Below, piece by piece: positions 19,701 through 28,600 of a stretch of DNA of 64,000 bases. Position 1 is the stretch's first letter, and each line of letters opens with the position of its first letter. The stretch is from positions 24,215,400-24,279,399 of the forward strand of contig NC_088305.1 of assembly GCF_032854445.1 (NCBI RefSeq), written 5' to 3'. Made by a program: the position numbers and the translations under genes. The notes beneath the pieces were generated by a model that had not been told where the DNA came from, did no database searches, and saw nothing but the letters and a program-made list of their open reading frames with translations. Origin of the DNA: Liolophura sinensis. Taxonomy: Eukaryota > Mollusca > Polyplacophora > Chitonida > Chitonidae.

Positions 19701-22048
19701 TGTATCCTTACATATTTTCACCTGGTTGTTTAAAACTTGTTTAAGTCTGAGTATCAGATTTAACATTAAGCCAAGCCTTCAATTTGTAATTAGCCTTAAA
19801 AAATTATACTGCTGCTAAGCATAAGTATAATTCTATAAATATCTGTTTATTTTAGTAATAAACACCTTTCACTTTCAGTGGTTGTTTGTCAGTTATGTGT
19901 TTTCAAAGTGATGAGGATATTTATGCAGTATTTGTCTTTTAAAATGTACTTTTCACTTAAGTGTACATTTAACTGAGTTTGCCGAGATGATGCTTGTCAT
20001 TATTCATCCAATCATATGTCACATTTCATGTTCACAGGCATATATACACTCTCGGATGCGAGCAAAGACGTCAGACTTCCTCAAAGTGTTGAATAGAGCG
20101 AGACCAGAGGTGAAAAATGCAGAGAAGAAGACAATAACGTGAGTGGCCTCCCTTTAGGGATTAAATCTCTCCTTTCATTTCATCCCTGGCTATCATTATT
20201 ATTAAGGTCTTGGTAGCCATAAGTAGTCAGCGTATTTGGTGTCATCTTACATGAATTGTGATATTTAACACTTGCCTACCACCGATATGGTATACTAGTA
20301 TGTCTAACAAGGGAGAGTTGGCCAGTAACTCACCAAAAGTCAGTGGTTTACTTTGGCACTCTGGTTGGTCAAATCTGCTTTTGTGGAAATGAAAAATGAA
20401 ATATTCGAGACTGCGGACATCCGGGCATTTCACTCATAGGAGGCAGCAGTAAGCCGATGACACGGTGAAAGATAACATGGGAGGGTATAGGGAAATGAAC
20501 AACATTGGACGATATTCAGAGAAGTACTGTTGATAATAACTGGAAATTGTAGGATGTAAGGCAACTGAACAATGTGCACAGCATATATAAATTGTCAAAA
20601 CCTGGAGTTTTGTATTAACTCCCATGTATACGACAATGTTTTCACCACCATGTGTGGACGAGTAAGTGTGTGGGCACGAGTAAAACGACAAAAGCCCGAA
20701 AGTCTGTGGTCTCGAATGGTGTTACTGAAAAAAGCAGTGAAGTAAATGGATCTCAGTGCTAGGAATTGTTCATGACTTGTGAGGTTTTTAACTGGGGGAT
20801 TAAAGCAGGAGATTTGTCAGTTACCTGAATAAAGCTACTCCGGGGAGTTCTCTTCTCCGTAATTCTCAAGACATGTGACGTCACGAGAATTTATTGCATT
20901 ACAATGTGTTGTCTTTCTCTTTTTTGCCATTATCACTTTCCTCACACCTTTTTTTTTTTTTCTTTTCATATTTAAAATGTAAATGTAAAAGATGTAAGTT
21001 CTAAAATATTGTCGTAAATCAGCTTTAATGGATGCGTTTGAATATAAACCACAATTGTACACTCAATCAAATTTATTTTTACATGCATTTTGTCCTCATT
21101 TGGAACATCATTATGTGAAGAGGAAACCTACCAAGAGGTGTCAGCAATCTGTGGATGGTTGTGGGTTTCCCCCCGAGCTGTGCCCGGTTTCCTCCCACCA
21201 TAATGCTGGCTGCTGTTGTATAAGTGAAATATTCTTGAGTACGGCGTAAAACACCAATCAAATAAATTCATAAAACACCAAGAGGTGATCTCAGTTACCC
21301 ACCATTTATACATTTATTTCTTATGTCCCTGTCTTCTTGAAGAGAAATCGAAAGAAAAAAGGTAAAATAACCTAAAATTTCAACCGCAAAAGTGCATTTT
21401 TAGAGGCAAATAAATGTCCCAAAATACTACCACAAAAGTGCATTTTTAGAGGCAAATAAATGTCCCAAAATACTATTTCGGGGCTGAAATTTACAATTCC
21501 CCAGCAGGATATCATTCCATGTTCCAAGCAAACCTCAGTACACCTTTCTAAAATCAATAGTAGGGGCCTCTGTGTCTCAGTCGGTTAATGCGTTAGTGCA
21601 GCGTAATGACCCAGAAGCCTCTCACCAATGCGGTCGCTGTGAGTTCAAGTCCAAATCATGCTGACTTCCTGTCCAGCCGTAAGTTGGAAAGTCTGCTTGC
21701 AGTTTAGTTTAGAACCTATTTCTCCCTAAAATCAATAGAACTGTCACAGTCAGGAGAAATGAGCAAGTTAGGCAGGGACGACATTTATGGTCATTTATGG
21801 AATATCTGTTGAAAACCATATTTACAGATAACTTTTCACATCCGTTTCTGCAAAGTTTACATCATTTGTATGTATGTTTTCTGTCCACTTAATTAATAGC
21901 CTCACACCCTATAACCGATCAGGCTATGAGTCATTACAGCATTCCTGTTGGTTTTATTTCTCATCTCATTTGCCTTACAAACTTGCATGTTTATTACATA
22001 TTACCTCTCCCTTTTCTCCGCAGGGGTCGAACTTTCAAGATGAATTAG
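4871..22048 (+). CDS. ARPC2: ARPC2, Arp2/3 complex subunit 2 (p34-Arc), whole locus
   Basis: This gene encodes the p34 subunit, which with ARPC4 forms the structural core of the seven-protein Arp2/3 complex that nucleates branched actin filaments and contacts the mother filament. Eleven coding exons: 4871-4944, 9368-9402, 10582-10640, 10805-10858, 11950-11995, 12566-12752, 16583-16676, 17342-17468, 18179-18280, 20038-20138, 22024-22048. All introns are GT-AG and phases agree except at exon 9. The product starts [13 protein letters not shown] and carries family blocks such as [59 protein letters not shown] and [16 protein letters not shown]. The exons total 904 nt. Dropping one base from exon 9 gives 300 residues plus stop, the same length as human ARPC2. 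The next gene downstream on the same strand is RACGAP1. Identity is very secure; whether the reading frame is intact in vivo depends on the exon 9 base. Confidence 0.97.
5913..6154 (+). repeat. SINE-A copy in ARPC2 intron 1
   Basis: Near full length but diverged: head CCTCAGTGGCCTATGGGGTT, B box TTAGTTCAAATCC, tail AACACCAATCAAATAAATC. Confidence 0.9.
6541..6895 (+). repeat. Second tRNA-derived SINE family (SINE-B)
   Basis: A tRNA-like head has an A box around GGATAGTTGATAGAGCG and a B box around GGATCAATCC. A central block contains GTGAAGCAGCACTAGATAAA and CTACAGGGAGGCAC, and the 3' end GTTGAGTACGACGTTAAACC resembles the SINE-A end. Partial relatives are at 18990-19110 and 23850-23940. It may be a core-domain SINE of the mollusc type, but I cannot name it. 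Confidence 0.75.
7085..7312 (+). repeat. Dispersed repeat C, copy 1
   Basis: Shares order and motifs (CATAAATGGCCTAAAATTCC, ATCATTTCATGTTCCAAGTA, AGTAGATCTCTCAGAATCAG) with the copies at 21362-21850 and, reversed, 53075-53305. No ends or coding capacity are seen. Confidence 0.7.
8410..8701 (-). repeat. SINE-A copy, reverse, with a poly-G insertion
   Basis: Full from the (TTTA)n tail to GAGCCACGGAGGCTCC. A run of about 18 G at 8629-8646 interrupts the anticodon-side region. Confidence 0.92.
9368..9402 (+). CDS. ARPC2: ARPC2 coding exon 2
   Basis: A 35-nt exon encoding [12 protein letters not shown], the end of the first strand region. The acceptor is a long T tract ending TTTTCAG; the donor is GTAAGT at 9403. 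It leaves one base (G), completed by AT of exon 3 to the Asp of DFDG. Confidence 0.93.
9660..9815. repeat. Head-to-head SINE-A fragments
   Basis: 9660-9761 reads forward from the B box (GTGAGTTCAAGTCTAGCTC) to GGGTTTCCCC. 9762-9815 reads in reverse (GGTTGCTAGGAGACCTTCCC to CAACATGAGCTG). The two halves form an imperfect palindrome. Confidence 0.8.
10099..10370 (+). repeat. SINE-A reference copy with target duplication
   Basis: The most complete copy: head GGGGCCTCCGTGGCTCAGTC (A box), B box GTTCAAGCCC, body with CTGGCTTCCTCTCCGGCC and CACCATAATGCTGGCCGCC, end GAGTATGGCGTAAAACACC and an A/T-rich tail. The direct repeat TATAATTAC flanks it (10090-10098, 10371-10379). Located in ARPC2 intron 2. 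Confidence 0.95.
10582..10640 (+). CDS. ARPC2: ARPC2 coding exon 3
   Basis: Encodes [20 protein letters not shown] (Asp codon split with exon 2), one of the most conserved blocks of the family. Acceptor TCTTTTCAG, donor GTGAGT at 10641, ends in phase 0. Confidence 0.96.
10673..10708. repeat. (AT)n microsatellite in ARPC2 intron 3
   Basis: An interrupted TA dinucleotide run in the short intron between exons 3 and 4. Confidence 0.85.
10805..10858 (+). CDS. ARPC2: ARPC2 coding exon 4
   Basis: Eighteen codons, [18 protein letters not shown], equivalent to the human [18 protein letters not shown] block. Acceptor TTCAACAG, donor GTAAGT at 10859, phase 0 at both ends. Confidence 0.95.
10859..11949 (+). 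other. ARPC2 intron 4
   Basis: About 1.1 kb. A SINE-A 3' fragment lies at 11662-11757. Around 11180-11300 there is a diverged tRNA-like stretch with a B-box-like GGTTCAAATCC at 11201-11211, probably an old SINE. Nothing else is recognised. Confidence 0.7.
11662..11757 (+). repeat. SINE-A 3' fragment
   Basis: From GGGCCGGTTTCCTCCCACC to the AGATAAATAAATAAAC tail, in ARPC2 intron 4. Confidence 0.9.
11950..11995 (+). CDS. ARPC2: ARPC2 coding exon 5
   Basis: Encodes [15 protein letters not shown] plus the first base of a glycine codon. It aligns to human LLKRVYGSFLVNPESG and is less conserved than its neighbours. Acceptor CTTTTCAG, donor GTATGT at 11996. Confidence 0.92.
11996..12565 (+). other. 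ARPC2 intron 5
   Basis: 570 bp. The segment 12250-12535 resembles an old, diverged SINE: its 3' end carries GAAAAATTGTTGAGAATGGC and an A-rich AAATAAATAAG tail, like the other SINEs here. No other signal is seen. Confidence 0.55.
12566..12752 (+). CDS. ARPC2: ARPC2 coding exon 6
   Basis: The largest exon (187 nt), residues about 90-151. It includes [26 protein letters not shown] and [11 protein letters not shown], all near-identical to vertebrate ARPC2. Acceptor TTTTCCACAG, donor GTAAGT at 12753; the Met codon is split (AT|G) with exon 7. Confidence 0.97.
12946..16172 (+). repeat. 35-bp minisatellite, about 92 copies, in ARPC2 intron 6
   Basis: A 3.2-kb tandem array. A typical unit contains TGTACAATGTTATTTCTGAC followed by a variable CAGGTGGAG / AGGGTGGAG / AGAGTGAAG block and TTACAG. 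Variant types are interspersed and longer runs recur, which suggests higher-order amplification. It starts after a TTTCTTTTACAG stretch about 190 bp downstream of exon 6 and makes up most of the 3.8-kb intron. Confidence 0.97.
16173..16582 (+). other. ARPC2 intron 6, unique 3' end
   Basis: 410 bp between the minisatellite and the exon 7 acceptor. It has no repeat that I recognise. A reverse open frame (16208-16450) has no family resemblance. Confidence 0.6.
16583..16676 (+). CDS. ARPC2: ARPC2 coding exon 7
   Basis: Encodes (M)[19 protein letters not shown] and [12 protein letters not shown], matching human YVESKKDRVTVVFSTVFKD. Acceptor TTGTTTCAG, donor GTAAGA at 16677, ends in phase 0. Confidence 0.96.
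16765..16861 (-). repeat. SINE-A 3' fragment, reverse
   Basis: (TTTA)n followed by GATTGGTGTTTTACGCTGTA and the body to GGTGGGTGGAAACCGGGG. Confidence 0.9.
16945..17022 (+). repeat. SINE-A fragment, degraded
   Basis: Contains CACAATAATGCTGGCCGCC and AAACATCAATCAAG but has lost the intervening GAGTACGGC block. Confidence 0.7.
17342..17468 (+). CDS. ARPC2: ARPC2 coding exon 8
   Basis: Encodes [20 protein letters not shown], then DPPLELQ and [10 protein letters not shown], plus the first base of a Val codon. Acceptor GTTTGCACAG, donor GTGAGT at 17469. The last ~30 bp of the exon and the donor are the parent of the minisatellite in the next intron. Confidence 0.95.
17469..17957 (+). repeat. Minisatellite built from the exon 8 end plus its splice donor (ARPC2 intron 8)
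   Basis: Directly after exon 8 the intron has about eleven degenerate copies of its last ~30 bp (GGAGACAACATAGGCTATAT then TACATTTGGT), separated by 10-20-bp spacers. Unit length is about 40-49 bp. Copies at about 17563, 17823 and 17922 keep a GTGAGT donor, two of them after TTTG as in the exon; others have decayed to GGTTTGTGAG or GATGTACTC. Confidence 0.95.
18179..18280 (+). CDS. ARPC2: ARPC2 coding exon 9, with an apparent +1 base
   Basis: Encodes [20 protein letters not shown] and [12 protein letters not shown], matching human [20 protein letters not shown]. The acceptor TTTTTTTTTCAAG ends at 18178 and no alternative AG fits. Joined to the phase-1 end of exon 8, the exon reads one base out of frame. 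A single extra T in TTGTTTTCCCC (18181-18191) explains it; without that T the junction reads FVLFPRH as in the family. Donor GTATCT at 18281 is weak. Confidence 0.9.
18281..20037 (+). other. ARPC2 intron 9
   Basis: 1.76 kb. Holds a 155-bp tandem repeat (18402-18905), a stretch at 18990-19110 resembling the central part of the 6.5-kb SINE (AGGCAGCACC, GTTACAAGGAGGCA), and an old SINE-like segment at about 19130-19380 ending AACAACAATCAAATAAATAA. The T-rich DNA from 19500 has two related copies of an ACACCTTTCA..CAGTGGTTG segment (19614, 19861). Confidence 0.7.
18402..18905 (+). repeat. 155-bp tandem repeat, 3.2 copies
   Basis: The marker GTCTGG recurs at 18411, 18566, 18720 and 18875, giving periods of 155, 154 and 155 bp. 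Copies differ at only a few positions, so the duplication is fairly recent. It lies in ARPC2 intron 9. Confidence 0.95.
20038..20138 (+). CDS. ARPC2: ARPC2 coding exon 10
   Basis: Encodes [20 protein letters not shown] followed by [14 protein letters not shown], the C-terminal helix of the family. Acceptor ATGTTCACAG, donor GTGAGT at 20139; the final Thr codon is split AC|G. Confidence 0.96.
21131..21272 (+). repeat. SINE-A 3' half in ARPC2 intron 10
   Basis: Starts AAGAGGTGTCAGCAATC and ends GTACGGCGTAAAACACCAAT with an AAATAAATTC tail; close to consensus. Confidence 0.92.
21362..21850 (+). repeat. Dispersed repeat C, copy 2, interrupted by a SINE
   Basis: Related to 7085-7312 (ATCATTCCATGTTCCAAGCA is shared with small changes). 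A ~47-bp internal segment (AAGTGCATTTTTAGAGGCAA) is duplicated at about 21390 and 21437. The element is split at 21560 by a SINE-A insertion and resumes at 21726. Confidence 0.75.
21561..21725 (+). repeat. SINE-A 5' fragment nested in repeat C
   Basis: Full head (GGGGCCTCTGTGTCTCAGTC) and B box but no normal 3' body; it ends in an unrelated CTTGCAGTTTAGTTTAGAAC stretch. The 13-bp duplication CTAAAATCAATAG flanks it (21548-21560, 21726-21738). Confidence 0.9.
22024..22048 (+). CDS. ARPC2: ARPC2 terminal coding exon 11
   Basis: Encodes (T)GRTFKMN and TAG at 22046-22048, equivalent to human ITGKTFSSR-stop. Acceptor CCTTTTCTCCGCAG ends at 22023. Confidence 0.93.
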
Positions 22049-24660
22049 AATATATCCCATTTTTGCAATCTTCACGCCTTGTACATTTTACCAAATTTCA
22101 TCCACCAATCAGTGAAGAGAAGACAGAGGACATCACAACTGCCCAATCAGAAGACACCTTACAAAGAGACATGGACCACAAAGACCTCAGGCCTTAGAAC
22201 ATGCTACAATGTACATGTACTTTATGACGAAATATAAATGTCTTTTTTTTTTTCTTTTTTCAAACATCTTGACTAGCTTCACTAAGTTTGGTTGCAAATT
22301 TTGTTTTGGGGGGAAGATTCTTGTGAAGATAATGATGATATGATGACAGTATATATAAAGATGTCACTGAGAGCAAAACACCTTTCAACATGGAATTACC
22401 CTTTTCCAAGCCTAGGTTGCTATGGTAATGGATTCTGCCAGTTTGATAATGGGGTAATTTTCTGGGTTTATTCTGGCTCTGTTAATTTCTATAATAAATG
22501 TATATATACACATGAATATACTTTACCTTGCCCTTAAAATAATACCTTTTATTAATTATGATGCAATTAGTGTGCTTATTATGAATGCTTGGCAAGTGAA
22601 CGTTGCTTTGCTGTCACAGTTCTTGTATTATTGTTTGAATTATATGTGTTACTGGATGTGTATACTAAAATGATACTATTATATTTTTATTACTTAGTGT
22701 TTAGCTACCACAGTTCAAAAAGAAATTTGTGTATATTTGTTTTAATGATAGAAGACACATAGTAAGTATGAAGGAACTTGGATCACTCATAGACTGTTCC
22801 ATTGAGGGAAGAAATTGATTTGGTACTTGGCCTCCTTTAGACTTTAGGCAAAGTCTTTAGCTTTATGAATGTGTGAATTATTTGGTCTCCACAATCACAG
22901 CTATTAGGAAATTCATCATGTGTTGATTTTCACTATGAAGTATTTCGTTTGCACTCTTCAACAGTGTTATATAGGATGTAAATTTACCCAGTAAGATACG
23001 ACAGCTGTACAGGCAGGTATTTTAGCTACTGTTCTCTTCTTTTGCACAGGATTTTTTTACTTTTTGTGATGTAAACCTGGTCAACTTTAGTCTCATTGTT
23101 TTGAAAGTTAAGTTGGTATCAAAAAACTAAAATGAATGAAAAATCAGGCGATGTATAGTAAGGTAACTCAAGGTTTAAGAGTTTAATTTACCATAATTCG
23201 CCAGCCAATTGGCAGAAGAAAGAACAAGTTTATTAGTTAAACTAGTTGCTCAGTTTCTCCCTAGTATGACGTAAAAAACACCATGTTAAGATGCAAAAAG
23301 TTTGGAACATTTCCGTAGTTATGGGATTTTGTCTCACTCACGACATACAAATTTTGCCAAATTTGAAACCTGGTTATGTATATTTAATGAGAGCTATAAA
23401 AGCATGTGTAGGTGATATTTGTTTTGCTTTGCAAAATTGCAAAGAAACCTATGCGAAAAGGTGTTCTTGAGTTATGCCATGTAGCAAGGTGCATTTTTGA
23501 GAAAGTAGGGTTGTTGCCACATGAATAAAGCAACAGGTGTTTTACACAATGTAGTTATAAATGGTGTTGCTAAATAGCAAGACTCTTCAAAAAAAAAAAA
23601 TTTGAACTGCAGTTCTTGGTAGATGTTATTTAATTTTGAAAGCATTCGGAATGTTTCTTGCATGTGAAACAGTGACCGTGTTAATAGCCTTGTTCATCTG
23701 TGTCTATACAGTTGCTTATAGGCACAGCCTATACCAATTCGCATGTTTCAGGTTGAAATGTAACTGACTCCTCTCAAAGACTAAAAGAAAAGAAAAAAGT
23801 AACAAATCAAGTCAAAATTCATGGCAGTATATTGAAGGTCAGGCATTTGTCATTGTGTCCCAGTGAGGCAGCACCATAAAGAAAGCCATCATTGGGACTG
23901 GCATACTACAAGCTGTCCCCATCGTCATATAACCTATATGACAGTAATGATGAAAGCGAAGTTAAAAAAAAAGAGAGAGAGAAAAAGCAAATTCATGTGC
24001 TGATCCTTTAAGCTTTCAAGCTCTTCATGGCTGTTGTTTAACACCATACTAGTAATTCGTTTGGACGAAAAGAGGCTTGGGGGACAAACAGCCAGTCTGT
24101 GTGAAGAGCTGTAGGCCTATCTTTCTAACTTGAATTTGCAGTAACCTTGAAACATGCATATTACACTACCGATATGTACATGTATGTGTTGTATGTTGGC
24201 AGCAACCGCTTCAGCTTTCACACCTGTCCTTATAACATGTAGCTTGATGCCAAACTGTTTTAAGTTTTTGAATGAAGAGAGAATACGCAATGGAAGGAGT
24301 ATTTTTGTACAACAGATCTTAATAAACAGGATTTTATGATTTATGGTATTACCGGCAATGAATACCGGTACCTATGACCATACAACCTGCTCCATCACCC
24401 ACCCCACCGCTTAGACCCTCTCACTTGACCTATATTTGTTTAATTTATGAGTTTCAAGCCTTCTCATATGTAATTTATAACATCTTCGGGCAGGATATTA
24501 TAAAAATTATTTTATGAAATACGTTTTTTTCTGCAAACTCACTCAGTCTGTAATAAGTGGTCGAACAGGTGGCGCCCCCATGTGCATTGCACTGTTCAGG
24601 GGGAAACAACTGGAGGTGGGAAAGCTTTCAGCAGGTCAATAAATATCATCCTGTGATAAA
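22049..24660 (+). other. ARPC2: Probable ARPC2 3' UTR and downstream flank
   Basis: No coding signal follows the stop. AATAAA occurs at 22493-22498, 24321-24326 and 24638-24643; the last is followed by an A run at about 24657-24667. Which is used cannot be told. A short segment at 23850-23940 (AGTGAGGCAGCACCATAAA) resembles the SINE family of 6541-6895. Confidence 0.5.
22493..22498 (+). terminator. ARPC2: Candidate poly(A) signal of ARPC2
   Basis: First AATAAA after the stop codon, 445 bp downstream. Later AATAAA copies at 24321 and 24638 are alternatives giving a long 3' UTR. Confidence 0.35.
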
Positions 24661-25680
24661 AAAAAAAGTTTGGGCTGTTTTGTTGTTTTTCCCACATGAC
24701 TTTATTGAACTAAATTGTTGGTAACTGCTTGCGGGCTTGTCAACCCACTACGGTGACAAAAGGGCCTGTCAAGGAGTGTCTGGCTCAAAAAAATTAACCT
24801 TCAATTCGGTGTCCGACCCTGCCCAAGTCCTGGTTGTTACTGGATTTGTATTCGACATAAGAATGCGAAAGGCGGGTTTAAACTTGGACAGAAAATTTGT
24901 TGACGGCGCTTGTTTGGCTTTCATCACAGTCCACCTGGCTCATTGAAAACTACTTGTCTGCCAACAATATGGTTTGCTATACCTGTAGGCTAGACGTGGG
25001 AAAGTTAATCAGTGACTTGTCAAAGGTTGGTGGTTTATTCCGGTTTCCTCCACGCACGAAACCAGTATGGAATGAGAGTCAAATTCATATGTATAGCATT
25101 AAACAACAATCAAATAGTCCAAAGAATTCAACCTCAGAGGATTTTGCCAATTGTATTGGGCGGACATCAGTACTTTGTGGTGGTGTAAGTGTTGGTTGTT
25201 TTCTATACCAGTGATGTCTCTTATATTGCCATTAACATTACTGAATTTTTTTAAACTAATTCTACCATGGTGCTAGGATACCTAAATTGCTGATATTTAA
25301 GCACTTACATGTGTACGATAACAGAACGAATGAAACAGCAGCAGGGGCAAAAAGACTAGACGCCGGATTTGACCGTGTGACTTTTTGTCAGCTGTAACTC
25401 TGTCATTACCCCTCTTATTTTACTACTCTCTGTGCTGAAGTCGTTTATACGACATGACTTAAAAGAGACTTTGAACCTCAAACAACCAACAGACAAATCT
25501 GGTAATCCACCCACTGGTGTTTCTTTCGGTCAGTTTGACCTTCCTCCTTAAGACAACTACTGTCCACCTCTCCATGCTCTGTTCATCAGCCTAAAGCAAA
25601 CTTTTGGTGCACAATGTGACAGCTATCATCCTCTGTAAAGGTTTAGATTTTACAGTTGCTATTTTTCGGATGTGGTGTCC
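24661..25680. other. Intergenic, old SINE-like segment
   Basis: The part at about 24715-25120 has GTGACTTGTCAAAGGTTGGT, a CGGTTTCCTCCACGCACG block and a TAGCATTAAACAACAATC end. These blocks recur at 20300 and 58665 and suggest an older tRNA-derived SINE family with the same 3' end style. The open frames here (24737-25214) follow that repeat. Confidence 0.5.
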
Positions 25681-28600
25681 AAATAAGTTATACCATCCCG
25701 CCGGATAGCAGAACCATGGCTGGGCAGGACAAGAAACGCCATCCTTAGATGCCCCGCTGGTTAGCAAAATCATGGCAGGTCAGGATAACAAATACCACCT
25801 GCTGGTTAGCAAAATCATGGCTGGGCAGGATAAGAAATACCATCCTTAGATGCCCCCGCTGGGTAGCAGGATCTTGGCTGGGCAGAATAAGAAGTACCAT
25901 CTTTAGATGCCCCGCTGGTTAGCAGAACTATGGCTGGACAGGATAAGAAATACCACCCTTAGATGCCCCGCTGGTTAGCAGAACCATGGCTGGGCAGGAT
26001 AAGAAATACCATCCTTAGATGCCCCGCTGGTTAACAGAATCATGGCTGGGCAGGATAAGAAATACCATCCTTAGATGCCCCGCTGGTTAGCAGAAACATG
26101 GCTGGACATGATAAGAAGTACCATCCTTAGATGCCCCGCTGGTTAGCAAAATCATGGCTGGGCAGGATAAGAAATACCACCCTTAGATGCCCCGCTGGTT
26201 AACAGAATCATGGCTGGGCAGGATAAGAAATACCATCCTTAGATGCCTCGCTGGTTAGTAGAATCATGGCTGGGCAGGATAAGAAATACCATCCTTAGAT
26301 GTTCTTCCGTTGGTCAGCAGAATCTTGGCTGGGCAGGATAAGAAATTTTCACCCTTAGATGCCCCACCGGTTAGCAGAACCATGGCTGGACAGGATAAGA
26401 AATACCACCCTTAGATGCCCTGCTGGTTAGTAGAATCATGGCTGGACAGGATAAGAAATACCACCCTTAGATGCCCCGCTGGTTAGCAGAACCATGGCTG
26501 GGCAGGATAAGAAATACCATCCTTAGATGCCTCGCTGGTTAACAGAATCATGGCTGGGCAGGATAAGAAATACCATCCTTAGATGCCCCGCTGGTTAGCA
26601 AAATCATGGCTGGGCAGGATAAGAAATACCACCCTTAGATGCCCCGCTGGTTAACAGAATCATGGCTGGGCAGGATAAGAAATACCATCCTTAGATGCCT
26701 CGCTGGTTAACAGAATCATGGCTGGGCAGGATAAGAAATACCATCCTTAGATGCCCCGCCGGTTAGCAGAATCATGGCTGGGCAGGATAAGAAATACCAT
26801 CCTTAGATGTTCTTCCGTTGGTCAGCAGAATCTTGGCTGGGCAGGATAAGAAATTTTCACCCTTAGATGCCCCGCTGGTTAGCAGAACCATGGCTGGGCA
26901 GGATAAGAAATACCATCCTTAGATGCCCCGCTGGTTAGCCGAACCATGGCTGGGCAGGATAAGAAATACCATCCTTAGATGCCCCGCCGGTTAGCAGAAC
27001 CATGGCTGGGCAGGATAAGAAATACCATCCTTAGATGCCCCGCTGGTTAGCAGAACAATGGCTGGGCAGGATAAGAAATACCATCCTTAGATGCCCCGCT
27101 GGTTAGCAGAACCATGGCTGGGTAGGATAAGAAATACCATCCTTAGATGCCCCGCTGGTTAGCCGAACCATGGCTGGGCAGGATAAGAAATACCATCCTT
27201 AGATGCCCCACTGGTTAGCAGAACTATGGCTGGACAGGATAAGAAATACCACCCTTAGATGCCTCGCTGGTTAACAGAATCATGGCTAGACAGGATAAGA
27301 AATACCATCCTTAGATGCCCCGCTGGTTAGCAGAACAATAGCTGGGCAGGATAAGAAATACCATCCTTAGATGCCCTGTGGTTAGCAGAACCATGGCTGG
27401 GCAGGATAAGAAATACCATCCTTAGATGCCCCGCCGGTTAGCAGAACCATGGCTGGGCAGGATAAGAAATACCATCCTTAGATGCCCCACCGGTTGGCAG
27501 AACCATGGCTGGACAGAATAAGAAATACCATCCTTAGATGCCCCGCTGGTTAGCAGAACAATGGCTGGGCAAGATAAGAAATACCATCCTTAGATGCCCC
27601 ACCGGTTAGCAGAACCATGGCTGGACAGGATAAGAAATACCACCCTTAGATGCCCTGCTGGTTAGTAGAATCATGGCTGGACAGGATAAGAAATACCATC
27701 CTTAGATGCTTCGCCGGTTAGCAGAACTATGGCTGGACAGGATAAGAAATACCATCCTTAGATGCCCCACTGGTTAGCAGAATCATGGCTGGACAGGATA
27801 AAAAATACCATCCTTAGATGCCCCGCTTGTTAGCAGAATCATGGCTGGGTAGGATAAGAAATATCACCCTTAGATGCCCCACTGGTTAGCAAAATCATGG
27901 CTGGGCAGGATAAGAAATACCATCCTTAGATGCCCCGCCGGTTAACAGAATAATGGCTGGACAGGATAAGAAATACCATCCTTAGATGACCCGCTGGTTA
28001 GCAGAACCATAGCTGGACAGGATAATAAATACCATCCTTAGATGCCCCGCTTGTTAGCAGAATCATGGCTGGACAGGTTAGAAATACCACCCTTAGATGC
28101 CCCGCTGGTTAGCAGGATCTTGGATGGACAGGATAAGAAATACCATCCTTAGATGCCCCGCTGGCTAGCAGAATCATGGCTGGGCAGGATAAGAAATACC
28201 ATCCTTAGATGCCCCACTGGTTAGCAGGATCTTGGCTGGACAGGATAAAAAATACCATCCTTAGATGCTCCGCTGGTTAGCAGAATCATGGCTGGGCAGG
28301 ATAAGAAATACCACCCTTAGATGCCCCTCTGGTTAGCAGAATCATGGCTAGACAGGATAAGAAATACCACCCTTAAATGCCCCGCTGGTTAGCAGGATCT
28401 TGGCTGGGCAGGATAAGAAATACCATCCTTAGATGCCCCACCGGTTAGCAGAATCATGGCTGGGCAGGATAAGAAATACCATCCTTAGATGCCTCGCTGG
28501 TTAGCAGGATCATGGCTGGGCAGGATAAGAAATACCATCCTTAGATGCCCCGCTGGTTAGCAGAACCATGGCTGGGTAGGATAAGAAATACCATCCTTAG

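Larger units (their letters stand above)
20139..22023 (+). other. ARPC2 intron 10
   Basis: 1.9 kb with a SINE-A 3' half (21131-21272) and a dispersed repeat (21362-21850) into which another SINE-A fragment has inserted. The interval 20200-21000 shows no recognisable feature; its reverse open frames look non-coding. Confidence 0.7.
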
